Shown one piece after another: positions 20,927-30,488 of a stretch of 64,000 nt of DNA; the first letter of the stretch is position 1; each line of letters begins with the position of its first letter. Made by a program: the position numbers and the translations under genes. This stretch comes from Laburnicola sp. R22_1 (taxonomy: Eukaryota; Ascomycota; Dothideomycetes; Pleosporales; Didymosphaeriaceae): the NCBI GenBank assembly GCA_014281115.1, contig JACONQ010000005.1, forward strand, positions 2,852,001-2,916,000, written 5' to 3'. The notes under the pieces are model-generated. The model ran no database searches, was not told the DNA's origin, and saw only the letters and a program-made list of their open reading frames with translations.

Positions 20927-20928
20927 TA

Positions 20929-21650
20929 CAGTAGCAATTCTGTGCTAGCTAGAATAGGTAATCTCCCGATTAGAGGTACCAATCAGGATGGCGACCCTGC
21001 ATGAATCGAGCCCATCTCCTTCACCATCGGCACCAACGTGCCGGCGTCGAACGACCAGTGCCGGTCCGCAGCAGCATCCTATTCAGTGCCAACTAACTCT
21101 CCAGGTCGCTACTCTCGCCTATATTAGTAATCCTACCACTCCCTCTTGCCTACTAGGACTAGGTGCCCTTACTCGCAAAAGTCTATAATACCTAACATAT
21201 AACACAACTAGTTGCAGCTCTTAAGATCCTCTATATAGCTGTTATAGCAAAGTAAAAGCAGTTAGGAATTAATTAAAAGGGTAGAGAGGGCGGAGGGGAA
21301 GTCAGCGTTAGTCTCAGGGACGCACTAGTAATCCCACAAAATATATATCTCTGCAGAAAGTGACGTGTCAGTGGCGCGCGCCATGGAACGCAGATACCGG
21401 GAGTTCAGGGGTTCTTACCGTCCTGATTGACTGGCGTACGTGTGACTCATTTACCGTCGCCAAGACCTACCCGTAGTTATTGGTGGCAGCTTTGCCGAAC
21501 CAGGACAGCGGCGACGCCCAGAGAACATCCCCCCACTCTTGAAATCCCTTCACGGAACAACTTCTTTCTCGCCCACAACCCCATCTAACAATATCGCGAA
21601 TCACCTCTCTTACCATCTACCATCTACAGGTATCCGCTTGCGCAAGAATA
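20929..21650. other. Sequence beyond the palindrome; possible tail of TE1 and methyltransferase promoter
   Basis: Removing the three inserted elements joins TE1 codons at 10588 to the sequence at 20929 without losing frame for about nine codons, but no TE1 right end is recognisable. From about 21200 the sequence is AT-rich, then more GC-rich up to the methyltransferase start. No other gene seen. Confidence 0.4.
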
Positions 21651-23323
21651 ATGACAACTTTACCGACTGAGCAGGGTGAGCACCTGACCGTCTTAATTCA
21701 CATCCCTCATGCATACTTATACTAAAGCTTGAGCAGGAGGTGCCGACGACACGGATGACTTGCCAATTATTGTGGACGATGATGTAGGAGGTCTTCCTTG
21801 CAGCTGACGATGATAAACTGATATGGTCCGTTATTAAGGCAAACACAGAACAGGATTCGACGTTTGGAGATGAGTAAGTGCCTCTGTAGTCCTCATTTCA
21901 ATCTAGGTAAGTAACATAAATGCTAATGACCCATCCAGTGCTAGTGAAACTACCTCACTCAACTCTAGTGTTCTGAAGTATCACTTTGAGAATAGCCGTC
22001 GGTACCACTCATATCAACAGGGGAGTCAGTGAGCCACGTTTTGAGCCATTCCTTGGACCCATATGCACTCTTCTAATCACTTTCTAGGGTACCCATTCCC
22101 GAATGACGAGAAGGAGCAAGATCACATGGATATCCTCGGACATATGTTCACCCTAATATTACGCGGGAGGCTGTTTCTGGCCCCGATTGGCGACCATCCC
22201 CAGCGGATTCTCGATCTCGGGACCGGCACAGGATTATGGGCGATTGACGTGGGTCAGTCGATTCCCAAACACAAAGTGTGCAAACTTCTCGACTGACTGT
22301 AACGCTCAGGTGATATGTATCCATCGGCGCAGGTGAACTCACCCATTATTGACCGACCTGTCCTCAATATCCTGACATTTAGAATATTTTTAGGTCATAG
22401 GAAATGACCTTAGTCCAATCCAGCCGAAAATGTACAGTCAATATTTTCGGATCCAGGCATAGAAGATTGATGAAAAGAACTGACTGATGAATAGGGTACC
22501 GCCGAATGTGCAGTTTGAGGTTGATGATATTGAGAGCGAATGGGTTTACAGCGCTCCGTTTGACTATATCCACGCCCGCTTTCTGGCAGCGTCAATTCGC
22601 GACTGGCCTAGGTTGTTTGAGCAGGTTTTCAAGTGAGTGCTCCGACGAGTCCAGGGACATAAGTTTGATGTCCAGCCGCTAGGAATCTACTAACTCTTTT
22701 GGGGTAAGACATCTAAAACCAGAGGGATATGCCGAATTTTTCGACTATGATTTCATCTATCGCTCCGACGATAATTCGCTCACGGAGAGCCATGAAATGT
22801 TCGTCAATTGTGCCGAGACAGTGAGGGCAGCCAGCATTTTGGGACAAGATGCTTGCCCTGGCCCAAAGCTCAAGAAGTGGGCAGAAGATGCGGGATTTTT
22901 CAACATCAAACAGCACGTATTCAAAGTTCCTTACGGGCCTTGGGCCAAGGACCCCAGATTGGTGAGTGGGCATTAGCGATATAACCGTAACCTTGCTTGT
23001 CGTCCAAGACTCTATCTGACAGAATACCTCCCAGAAAGATATTGGTTCTTGGAACCGACTTCAGGCCTTAGAAGGATTGGAAGGGTGGACTATGGCTCTC
23101 CTAAGTCGCGTTCTCAATTGGTCACAAGAAAGGATCCAAGTACACCTCGCTAAGCTGCGTGAGGACTACCGAGATCGAAACATCCACGCTTATGCAACAA
23201 TGTAGGTCCATCTTCTTCCTAAGGAGGGCTGAATTGCTAACTTCATATCTTTTCAGCTATGTTGTATACGGCCAGAAACCCGGAAAGGCCGGAGATAAGG
23301 CGCTTGAAGGAAGTCAATCTTGA
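21651..23323 (+). CDS. LaeA-like SAM-dependent methyltransferase, ten exons
   Basis: Exons 21651-21675, 21804-21873, 21939-22024, 22088-22252, 22310-22332, 22394-22431, 22495-22632, 22709-22961, 23035-23201 and 23257-23323 join in frame to 343 residues. Family features in order: LNSSVLKYHFENSRRYHSY near residue 40-58; PFPNDEKEQDHMDILGHM; the SAM-binding motif ILDLGTGTGLWAIDVG (DLGTGTG at 103-109); VIGNDLSPIQP; FEVDDIESEWVY; FDYIHARFLAASIRDWP; and a C-terminal LRVLNWSQERIQVHLAKLREDYRD-like helix region. This matches the fungal LaeA-like Methyltransf_23 family; members act in nucleus or cytosol and their substrates are mostly unknown. No stop or frameshift was seen, although the gene lies about 720 bp from the transposon block. 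The first intron (128 bp) is the least certain: it removes a stretch that otherwise frameshifts. Confidence 0.83.
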
Positions 23324-24000
23324 ATGCAAAGGCGTTATTGTGGCTCTGTCTGGCTAATTGTCTTTGGGCTGGTGCGGGGGAGACCCTTCGGTGGCGCTAA
23401 AAGTGTGGCGGCCGCCATCCTCCATTTGCAGATGAGATGGCGTAATTAAAATGCACCCTTCCCGCCCTTATATAGAGAGTGGACAACCCTATACCTTTTA
23501 TTAATGTTTTAAGCAAGTCTGCAACATCACCCCTATAAAGCCCCCTAGAACCCTTTACTCCTTTATCCCCCTATATCTAATTATATTTTGCTAAAGTTTT
23601 AGCGCCTAAAAATATTACTTATACTTTTTATTTTATAAAGACTTAAAGAGCTAACCTTTGATTCTAAAATATATAACGTTACTATGTGGTGTTAACTTGA
23701 ATTTAATCTACCTAGGGGTAGGACGACAAAGGCTTTTATCTAAAATAACATAACTAAAAATAGCAGAGCCCTCTGCTTAGTAAACAAAAAGAGATTATGC
23801 GTATAAGCTTTTTAGTTACTAAAAGTTAAAGTACCCCTTATTTATCTTACTATACAATGTGTCTCGCTACGCAGTGAGGGACGTTACTCATTAAACAATA
23901 CACAACCACCAACAACATGTGCCGCACGATATTCCAGCTTGTCAACATTACGCAAACCTCCCCATGACTAGTATGAGGGCAGCTCCCCAAAGTATCCTTA
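23324..24000. other. AT-rich spacer with decayed repeat sequence
   Basis: From about 23440 the sequence becomes strongly AT-rich, with no open frame and many TA steps, as expected of RIP-eroded repeat DNA. It includes one copy of a dispersed repeat (23684-23796). Confidence 0.6.
23684..23796 (+). repeat. Dispersed repeat, copy 1
   Basis: About 113 bp, including CCTAGGGGTAGGACGACAAA and AGCAGAGCCCTCTGCTTAG, matches the sequence at 27659-27773 in the same orientation. Differences are mostly A/G and C/T. The segment GCAGAG-CC-CTCTGC can fold as a short hairpin. Confidence 0.75.
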
Positions 24001-25233
24001 TCAAGCCCCGGGCTCGTAGGCACTGATCTCCAAGCTGACATCCACACCATGGACCCTCCGAAACCTCGTCCGCGCATCCCCGTTCTTATCCAAGCTCAGC
24101 TCATTCGCATAGACGCGCACCAGCCTCTGCACCTCGGCTCTCGGCAGCTTCACAATGCACACAATCTTGACGTCGGCGTCGGCAGGGCGCGTCTCCTGAA
24201 GCGAGAGACACAGGTTTTCGAGCCCCATTTCGCGCTCCCAGCGCAGGAGGGTGGCGAAGAAACCCTGATGTTGTGCTGGAGGGAAGTGATGGATCGGCGG
24301 TATGTGATGTGGGTGCACGTTTGGAAGGGTATTTGGTGGTAGCTGTTGCGCTGCGAAGGTGGCGAGCGGCGACGGGTTCACGGGCGGGTTATTTTGTAAG
24401 CCGTGAGGATGCGGCACTGCGCCATGTGGGTTATGGAATCCCGTCGGTGCAAATTGCACGAATGCAAGGGGCGCTTGGATGTCGGTGGCGCTCGCCGTTG
24501 GCAGTGCCGCTGGCGGATTGTGTTGCTGCAGTACTTGCTGTAATGCCTGGATCTGAATCTGGACTTGCTGCTGCATCGCCTGGACCTGTGGGCCCAGGGC
24601 ATTGATCTGTGCCGCCAGCGCAGCGGGTAGTCCTCCTGCGAGCCCGTTGATCATTCCCGGCGTGCCCATATTGCCACAGCGCAAGAATACCCACAGACTC
24701 TTCAGCTTTGGCAGATCATGCTTCATGCTCCGGGCCACATCCTTGCTCCCTAGATACTTTGTCCACGTCTTGACATCCTTTTCCCTAATTCGAAAGTACA
24801 CCGACGTGATGTTCTGCGAGTATGGCGAAGCGACGACGCGGAACATGGTGCAATCGCTCGGATTCGTGAACAGGAACTTGTTCAGCGAGTAGAGCACGGG
24901 CGCGGCCTCCGAGTGCACCTGGTGCGAGGCGCGGAGCAGGCCCACGGCGACGTTGTGTTTGGGCGTCGTCTGGGACGGCCACCAGAAGGGAAACTGCGAC
25001 ACGAGCGCGTACGTGTATACGCGGTCCCTCAGCTCACGGGGCAGCGAGAGAAGGAGCGAAAAGGCCGGGTCTGAGGGCGCATCTCGCGCCGACGGCGAGA
25101 CGTTTGCGTGCGAAGCGGGGCGGGCGCGGACGGGCGTTACGGGTGGCGCGTCGTGCATCGTGGTATCCGACGAGCCGCTGCTCTCCGTCGACGAGCGTGA
25201 TCGCGAGCGCGGTGTTGAGGCATGCGAAGCCAT
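24001..25233 (-). CDS. Hypothetical protein with an F-box/2EXR-like N-terminal motif
   Basis: Single exon of 410 residues from the ATG at 25233 (MASHASTPRSRSRSSTE). The same frame is open upstream to about 25545, but that part lacks composition bias or motifs and is judged leader sequence. Residues 1-60 are Ser/Thr/Arg-rich. Then comes LLLSLPRELRDRVYTYALVS, the typical opening of fungal 2EXR/DUF7730-type proteins, followed by LLRASHQVHSEAAPVLYSLNKFLF and YSQNITSVYFRIREKD. A Gln/Ala segment (QVQAMQQQVQIQIQAL) and a Pro/His-rich segment follow. The C-terminus is DVSLEISAYEPGA. The motif set suggests a protein-interaction role. No enzyme motif was seen. Confidence 0.75.
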   Translation of the reverse strand: MASHASTPRSRSRSSTESSGSSDTTMHDAPPVTPVRARPASHANVSPSARDAPSDPAFSLLLSLPRELRDRVYTYALVSQFPFWWPSQTTPKHNVAVGLLRASHQVHSEAAPVLYSLNKFLFTNPSDCTMFRVVASPYSQNITSVYFRIREKDVKTWTKYLGSKDVARSMKHDLPKLKSLWVFLRCGNMGTPGMINGLAGGLPAALAAQINALGPQVQAMQQQVQIQIQALQQVLQQHNPPAALPTASATDIQAPLAFVQFAPTGFHNPHGAVPHPHGLQNNPPVNPSPLATFAAQQLPPNTLPNVHPHHIPPIHHFPPAQHQGFFATLLRWEREMGLENLCLSLQETRPADADVKIVCIVKLPRAEVQRLVRVYANELSLDKNGDARTRFRRVHGVDVSLEISAYEPGA

Positions 25234-25541
25234 GTCCGCCGTGTCGTCTTGCGCGTGCTTTGTAACGCGGGGGACAGCGAGGGCCAGCAGTTCGGGGGGC
25301 GAGAGGTGCTGAAGAGCGTGTTCCAAGAGGAAACTATATTCCCCAAAAAGTAGATGCGATAGTTGAGCGGGGCGTGTTTCCTGGGAGAGCAAAACGAGCG
25401 AAGAAGGAACCAAGGGAGAAGAGCAGAAGGATATTGCCGTGAAGTGGTTGGCTCGTGAATGGCCGATAGCAGCAGTCACCACCCAAACGCCCGGAACGCG
25501 GCCGACTTGGCACCGGCGATCATGGAAATCATCCATGCATC

Positions 25542-27257
25542 TCACAAGACATATCTAAAGTATGGATTTTCCCTGTCCGTCAGGTCCAGAAACGCCAGTC
25601 TGTCCCTTTCCTCTTCGTTTCCAGCATGGCCATCTCTTCTTTTGTTCTCTCGCCAGAGGACGACGTAGAGTGCAACAGACGCCGCGATGGTGATGCAATA
25701 ACTAAGACAATTAGCTTCAACCCCAACAGAGCCTTCGCAGATCTAAGGGACAAATAGGCTCACCATATGATCAGTCCCGTCCACAGCTCTGGATAGTGAT
25801 CTTCCTTCGTCTCGCTCTTGATCAGTTGCGGGCCGACGATATTGCCAACGCAATACGCCACGAAAACGGCAGCCGCCATGCAGCTCTTCTTGGTGGCACC
25901 TGCCACGTTGCTTGCGGAAAGTCAATATGGTATCCTTCACCAACGACATCGATATCGACCACTCACCTCATCCCAATCACAATGGTCAAGCTCACCACTG
26001 CACCGAACGCCCCGATGATGCTATACCCAGCAACCGGCGTGGCAGCATGATAAGTCCAGGCACCCTTCCAGATCATTGCACACCCCGCAATGACTGGCAA
26101 GCAATTCCCGATCAGCAAGATGATGCGAATGTTCGGTATCCTGGAAGAAGCCCATCCGCAAGCCAGAATCGTGATCAAACAAATTCCACCAAGCGGGAAC
26201 TGCCAGAGGATGGACTCCAAGGTTGACCAACCAAAAGTAGACACAATGAGTGGCCCAAACCCTGATACCGCACCGTTCACTGTGTAGGCTGAGCCCATCA
26301 TGACAAAGACGAGCCAAAGCTTAATATCCAGAAACGCCTCCCTCACCTGTGTCATCTTTATCTTCTGGCACCGCACCCCGGTCTGTCCTTTGCGCAGTCT
26401 CTCGACCGCGACCACCCTCTCCGCCTTGCTCAAAAACCACGCGTCGACGGGCGAATTTGGGATAAGGATACACCAAATACCGAACAAGAAGGTGAGGCAG
26501 CCCGCAAGTAGATAAATATACTGCCATCTCTTCAGCTGACCGGCCGTAATCTGCGCAAACCCATAATTCAACGCTCCACCTACAATCGTAAACAGTCCTG
26601 TGGACGAGAACCACCAACTCTGCCGCAACGCCTGTTCCTCTTGTGTATAATAGCCACTCACTATACACATGAAGCCTGTCGGGATAATGCTCTCCACAAA
26701 GCCTAGGAAGAAGCGTTGAGCGTAGAGGCCTTTGTAAGTTGTCACAGCGGCGGTGAGCATGCAAATGAGAGACCATAGAACGACAACGCCGCCAAGAATG
26801 CGACCCAGGTTGAAGCGCTGCAGGGCAAAAGTCATTGGGTACAGGCCAGCCAGCATTCCGAAGTAGAAGAGAGAGGTCGCCCAGCTCAGACGAGTAGTGT
26901 CGGTTGTTGGGGGTATTGTTGAAGTATCAACTACACTTAGAGACAAATCTCCGGTCATGCCGAAAAGAACAGCGGAGCCAAGGATGGCTTTGTCGTAGTA
27001 TACGAGCCCGTAGCCTGGCGTTGTTAATTGCGATGCGAATGGGGAAGGAAGCACGACCGACCGACAATCATGGCAGGTATGAGAAACAGATCGATTTTCC
27101 GCAGCACCTTCTTCTCAATTGCTGGATCTATCACCTGTGCATGCTCTCCCACGAGCTTGATGGCGACATCTTGGTCCAGTGAAGTGGAGGTTGCGCCTGA
27201 TTCCAGCTCGGGTGGCGAATCCGGTGTCGCTTTTACCCCCTTCTCTTGCGATGCCAT
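25542..27257 (-). CDS. MFS transporter of the Dal5/anion-cation symporter type
   Basis: Exons 27257-27062, 27014-25967, 25910-25764 and 25701-25542 join to 516 residues (MASQEKGVKATPD to NPYFRYVL). Family features: KKVLRKIDLFLIPAMIVG then YGLVYYDKAILGSAVLFGM at the first membrane segment; RFNLGRILGGVVVLWS and LYAQRFFLGFVESIIPTGFMCIVSGYYTQEEQ in the first half; PNSPVDAWFLSKAERVVAVERLR in the central loop; and SNVAGATKK with VFVAYCVGNIVGPQL near the end. About twelve membrane helices are expected. The closest known group is fungal allantoate/ureidosuccinate or vitamin-type permeases in the plasma membrane; the substrate cannot be read from sequence. The first donor (GTCGGT) is unusual, but the join restores the family sequence exactly. 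Confidence 0.9.
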
Positions 27258-27576
27258 CACGAAGACCGAATCCTAGCGGAGCAAGTGTGCAACTGAAGAA
27301 TCCGTCGAAATAAGTACGATGTGAAGAGGGTAAGATTTAAATCTCTCCCCTCTGAAGAAAATCTTCATGCCTTTTTCAGTACGTACGCCACAATCTGCTT
27401 AGCGCCATCCACAGCCTTCCCCCCACACTGCACACGGACCCGTCGACCCCACCACATCTAATCTCGTAAAACCCTCACGTAGAGCTGCTCGTCAAGGAAA
27501 AAGATTTGGCGCGTATAATTGCGTGCGGGGCGCCAATTGTACATTTTCTAACTGCCTGGGTAAGGTTACATGGGAT

Positions 27577-27665
27577 TTACATCTTGGTTCCAACTTTCCC
27601 CACCTGCTTCCCCTGCCACACATACTCCACAGCCTCGTCGGCTTTATTGAGGTAGAAGTATGTGG
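27577..27665 (-). pseudogene. C-terminal remnant of a zinc-type alcohol dehydrogenase
   Basis: The minus strand reads YFYLNKADEAVEYVWQGK followed by QVGKVGTKM and a TAA at 27577-27579. This resembles the last residues of medium-chain zinc dehydrogenases. Upstream coding sequence is absent: the similarity stops where the dispersed repeat begins (about 27659). It is a truncated gene tail, not a working gene. Confidence 0.6.
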
Positions 27666-27773
27666 CGTTAAATTAACTACCCAGGGGTAGAACGACGAAG
27701 GCTTTCATCTCAAATAATATGACAAAAAAAGCAGAGCCCCCTGCTTAGTAAAAAAAAGAGCGTAGGGTAGAAG
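27659..27773 (+). repeat. Dispersed repeat, copy 2
   Basis: Second copy of the repeat at 23684-23796, same orientation, including CCCAGGGGTAGAACGACGAA and AGCAGAGCCCCCTGCTTAG. It abuts the broken end of the dehydrogenase remnant. Confidence 0.75.
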
Positions 27774-28531
27774 TATGAATCGGTTTTGATTGCAATTGTT
27801 ACAATCCGAAGATAATACTGCGGAGTATATCTCGGGAAGTTTTAGGCACATATACACACTGAGGTACAGCTTACACATATTCGGCAATGTTGATGGACTG
27901 CTTACTCTTATTCGTCACATCTTCTACATCAGAGCAACCAACCTTGGAACCTGCTGACTCGTGGGGACAATGGCGTAGAACAATCCTCAATCAAATAACG
28001 TGATATTCTTCATAAGATCGATATTATTCATTTTGTATTAGTTAACTCGTCGGATTGCTGAACAATGTCTCCTAAAGTGTCCACCTGAGGTCAGTTTTTG
28101 TACTGTCTGACGGCATAGAAACGCGGAGTGAATGTTAGGATGTATGCATTGGTGCCTTCCAAACGGACTTGTTTATATACCGTAAGAAGGCTGATCAAAA
28201 ATAATCAAGGCATCGCCAGAAAGTAATGATGGGGCCCAAGGCAAAGTAAAGGCCACCGCATCTGGCATGCATCGGACCCACTTTCCTGTTTTGTAAACAA
28301 TGAATACAGTACCCCGCAATATCTTCTCTTTCATCTGCCTCGTTGCCCACAACCCAGGTATAACTACCACCCTACACGCCTCGCATTCTACAACGCTCAT
28401 CTACCTTCCTACACACAGCGTAGGTATCTAGGCCGTGTTGCCCCAGGCTACACAATACAAACACCAAACAAACCATCAAACAGCACATTAAACAGGACAT
28501 CAAGCTCTCCTTGCTGCCCATTCCACCCAAC

Positions 28532-29305
28532 ATGGCAGTCGACAACTCGGGCAACATAGCCGTACTAATAGACGGAGACAATGTCTCCTCCAAGATCATC
28601 GTCGGCCTCATGGCCGAAGTAGCCAACTACGGCACAGCCAGCGTACGCCGCATCTACGGCGACTTCACCAGCTCCAACATGACCAACTGGAAAAAGTGTC
28701 TGCTCAACCACTCCATCACGCCGATCCAACAGTACGCATACACGGTGGGCAAGAACGCGACCGACGGCGCAATGATCATCGACGCCATGGACCTGATGTA
28801 CACGGGGCGCTTCACCAAATTCTGCATCGTCTCGAGCGACAGCGACTTCACGCGCCTCGCGGTCCGGCTCCGCGAACAGGGCATCACAGTCTACGGCTTC
28901 GGGGAGCGCAAAACAAACAGCGCCTTTACCAAGGCTTGCACCCAGTTCGTCTACTTTGATGCCTTGCCCATGCCGGTAGACGAGAGCGAAGATATCCCCA
29001 TGACCATAGAGTCGCCCGACATGGCGCGCGTGGAGCCGCCCCCGAGGCCGCTTGATCAGGCGGTGCTGGACGGGCTGAGAAAGGCTATCAAGGATAGCAT
29101 TGGCGATGATAATGAGTATGCGTATCTGGCGCAAGTTGGGATTCAGCTTGGAAGGATCTCGCCGGATTTGAATGCGCGCAATTATGGGTATCAGAATCTG
29201 CGAGGGCTGGTTGAGGCGTCGGGGATTGCGGAGCTGAGGACGAACATTGTCGAAGGGAAACCGCCTGTTTTCAGGGTTCGTCTTAAGGAAGCAGGTAGAA
29301 GGTAG
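28532..29305 (+). CDS. NYN-domain (PIN-like) RNase-family protein with a C-terminal LOTUS/OST-HTH-like region
   Basis: Single exon, 257 residues, from the ATG at 28532 (MAVDNSGNIAVLIDGDN). The NYN domain spans roughly residues 8-150: AVLIDGDN at the first strand, KNATDGAMIIDAMDLMY, and FCIVSSDSDFTRLAVRLRE, which supply the conserved acidic residues of the LabA/Limkain-type fold, then ITVYGFGERKTN. Residues about 180-255 (LDGLRKAIKDSI, GIQLGRISPDLNARNYGYQNLRGLVEASG) resemble an OST-HTH/LOTUS module, a typical partner of NYN domains in RNA-related proteins. Expected activity is metal-dependent RNA cleavage or RNA binding; the target is unknown. Confidence 0.88.
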   Translation: MAVDNSGNIAVLIDGDNVSSKIIVGLMAEVANYGTASVRRIYGDFTSSNMTNWKKCLLNHSITPIQQYAYTVGKNATDGAMIIDAMDLMYTGRFTKFCIVSSDSDFTRLAVRLREQGITVYGFGERKTNSAFTKACTQFVYFDALPMPVDESEDIPMTIESPDMARVEPPPRPLDQAVLDGLRKAIKDSIGDDNEYAYLAQVGIQLGRISPDLNARNYGYQNLRGLVEASGIAELRTNIVEGKPPVFRVRLKEAGRR

Positions 29306-30488
29306 GTTTTACCTCGAAATTATCGTACAGCGAGGCTCTAGCAGAAATTGTATGAACGAAAACACTCGAGCACTTCGACTAGCTCGATCCGCCCTAGCCC
29401 AAGCTTACTAACCAAGTACCATCGCAAAACCCTTCCTCCTCTGAGTCCTCTCCGACTGTCGCATCACATCCCACCACCTCCAGGCCTGAAATCAAGCCCA
29501 AAATCCCAACCAACGCATTAAAACTGACAAGCCATACAAGATACGCGCCTTCAGTATAGCATAGTAGGCAAAATCCCTCCAGGGCTCCAGGGCTCGCACG
29601 CACGCACGTGCATGTAATCTCTCCAGCTCCATCCCTCGTCTCCTGCCTCGCTCGATCCGCTGTCCCATCAGCGAATCTAGAGCTGGATACCATACCTACC
29701 TACCCCACCACCTTGGTGGGCCGCAGTACGTACGGTACGAGACAAGAACAAACCCTCCCACTCCGACGATCTTTGAGTACGGAACCGCGCTGCTACATAT
29801 GCCGGATCTTCGTAATTACTCTGTCGAGACATTATTTCATCGTTCCTGCATCCTGTCTATGATGTTGTAGAACTATCTACGTACTTTGCGCCGCGTACAA
29901 TGAGTTTAGCCAAGTCGAAGACGGATAGAAACGAATGCAATGTACAGAGAGTTTGGGACATGATGTGATATGCGCAAAGCAATGTGTCCTATGTACAAGT
30001 TCCAAGGAAATGAGATGGGAGTAGAGTCCCAGTGGTAGGAAAGCGTAGTCTGCTACGATACGACCCAATGCAATACAGCCAGGTACCCAACGCCCAATCC
30101 AGCGCCACGACACCTCTCCGAAAGAAATCCAGTCTGTACAGGAACCATCCCATCCCATTCCACCTAAGTCGTAGCTTGAAAAGCCCAAAAACCCCACACA
30201 ATGCACGCTTCAACGCCTATCAGAAAAGCTTATTGCTGCCTTGGCCTCCGCTCGAGGGACACAGTCCACTCCCTCAATTCCGTCCATCGATACAAAGCTC
30301 CTTGCCCAATAGGAGTGAAATTCCCCGCCGTTTTCCGTTCCGTTCCCATTCGTTGCGAGTGACAGAGGAGATGATATGCCAAGAGTGAGACATGGGTATA
30401 GTTAGATCCTTGAACCAATGAGACGCAACGTGATCACCAAAAGAAATGAGAGAGAAAATACAGGTACCAAAAAATCTATCCATTACCC
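29306..30488. other. Intergenic region between convergent genes
   Basis: No supported gene. It holds the 3' flanks of the NYN gene (+) and the SPRY gene (-). A short perfect hairpin, CCCACCA-CCT-TGGTGGG, lies near 29703-29719 and may act in RNA 3'-end formation, which is speculative. Confidence 0.4.

Larger units (their letters stand above)
27258..28531. other. Intergenic region with gene remnant and dispersed repeat
   Basis: Between the divergent transporter and NYN genes. Besides the dehydrogenase remnant (27577-27665) and repeat copy 2, no gene is seen. The last 150 bases before 28532 are C/A-rich, like a fungal leader. Confidence 0.45.

Noticed and set aside
21651..23323. Biosynthetic gene cluster around the LaeA-like methyltransferase
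   Set aside because: No polyketide synthase, NRPS, terpene cyclase or P450 is visible nearby; the transporter at 25.5-27.3 kb is separated from it by an unrelated gene and repeats.
24001..25545. Extended 514-residue version of the F-box/2EXR-like protein
   Set aside because: The extra N-terminal 104 codons lack the Ser-rich character of the protein and run into the 3' end of the MFS gene at 25542; the ATG at 25233 is preferred.
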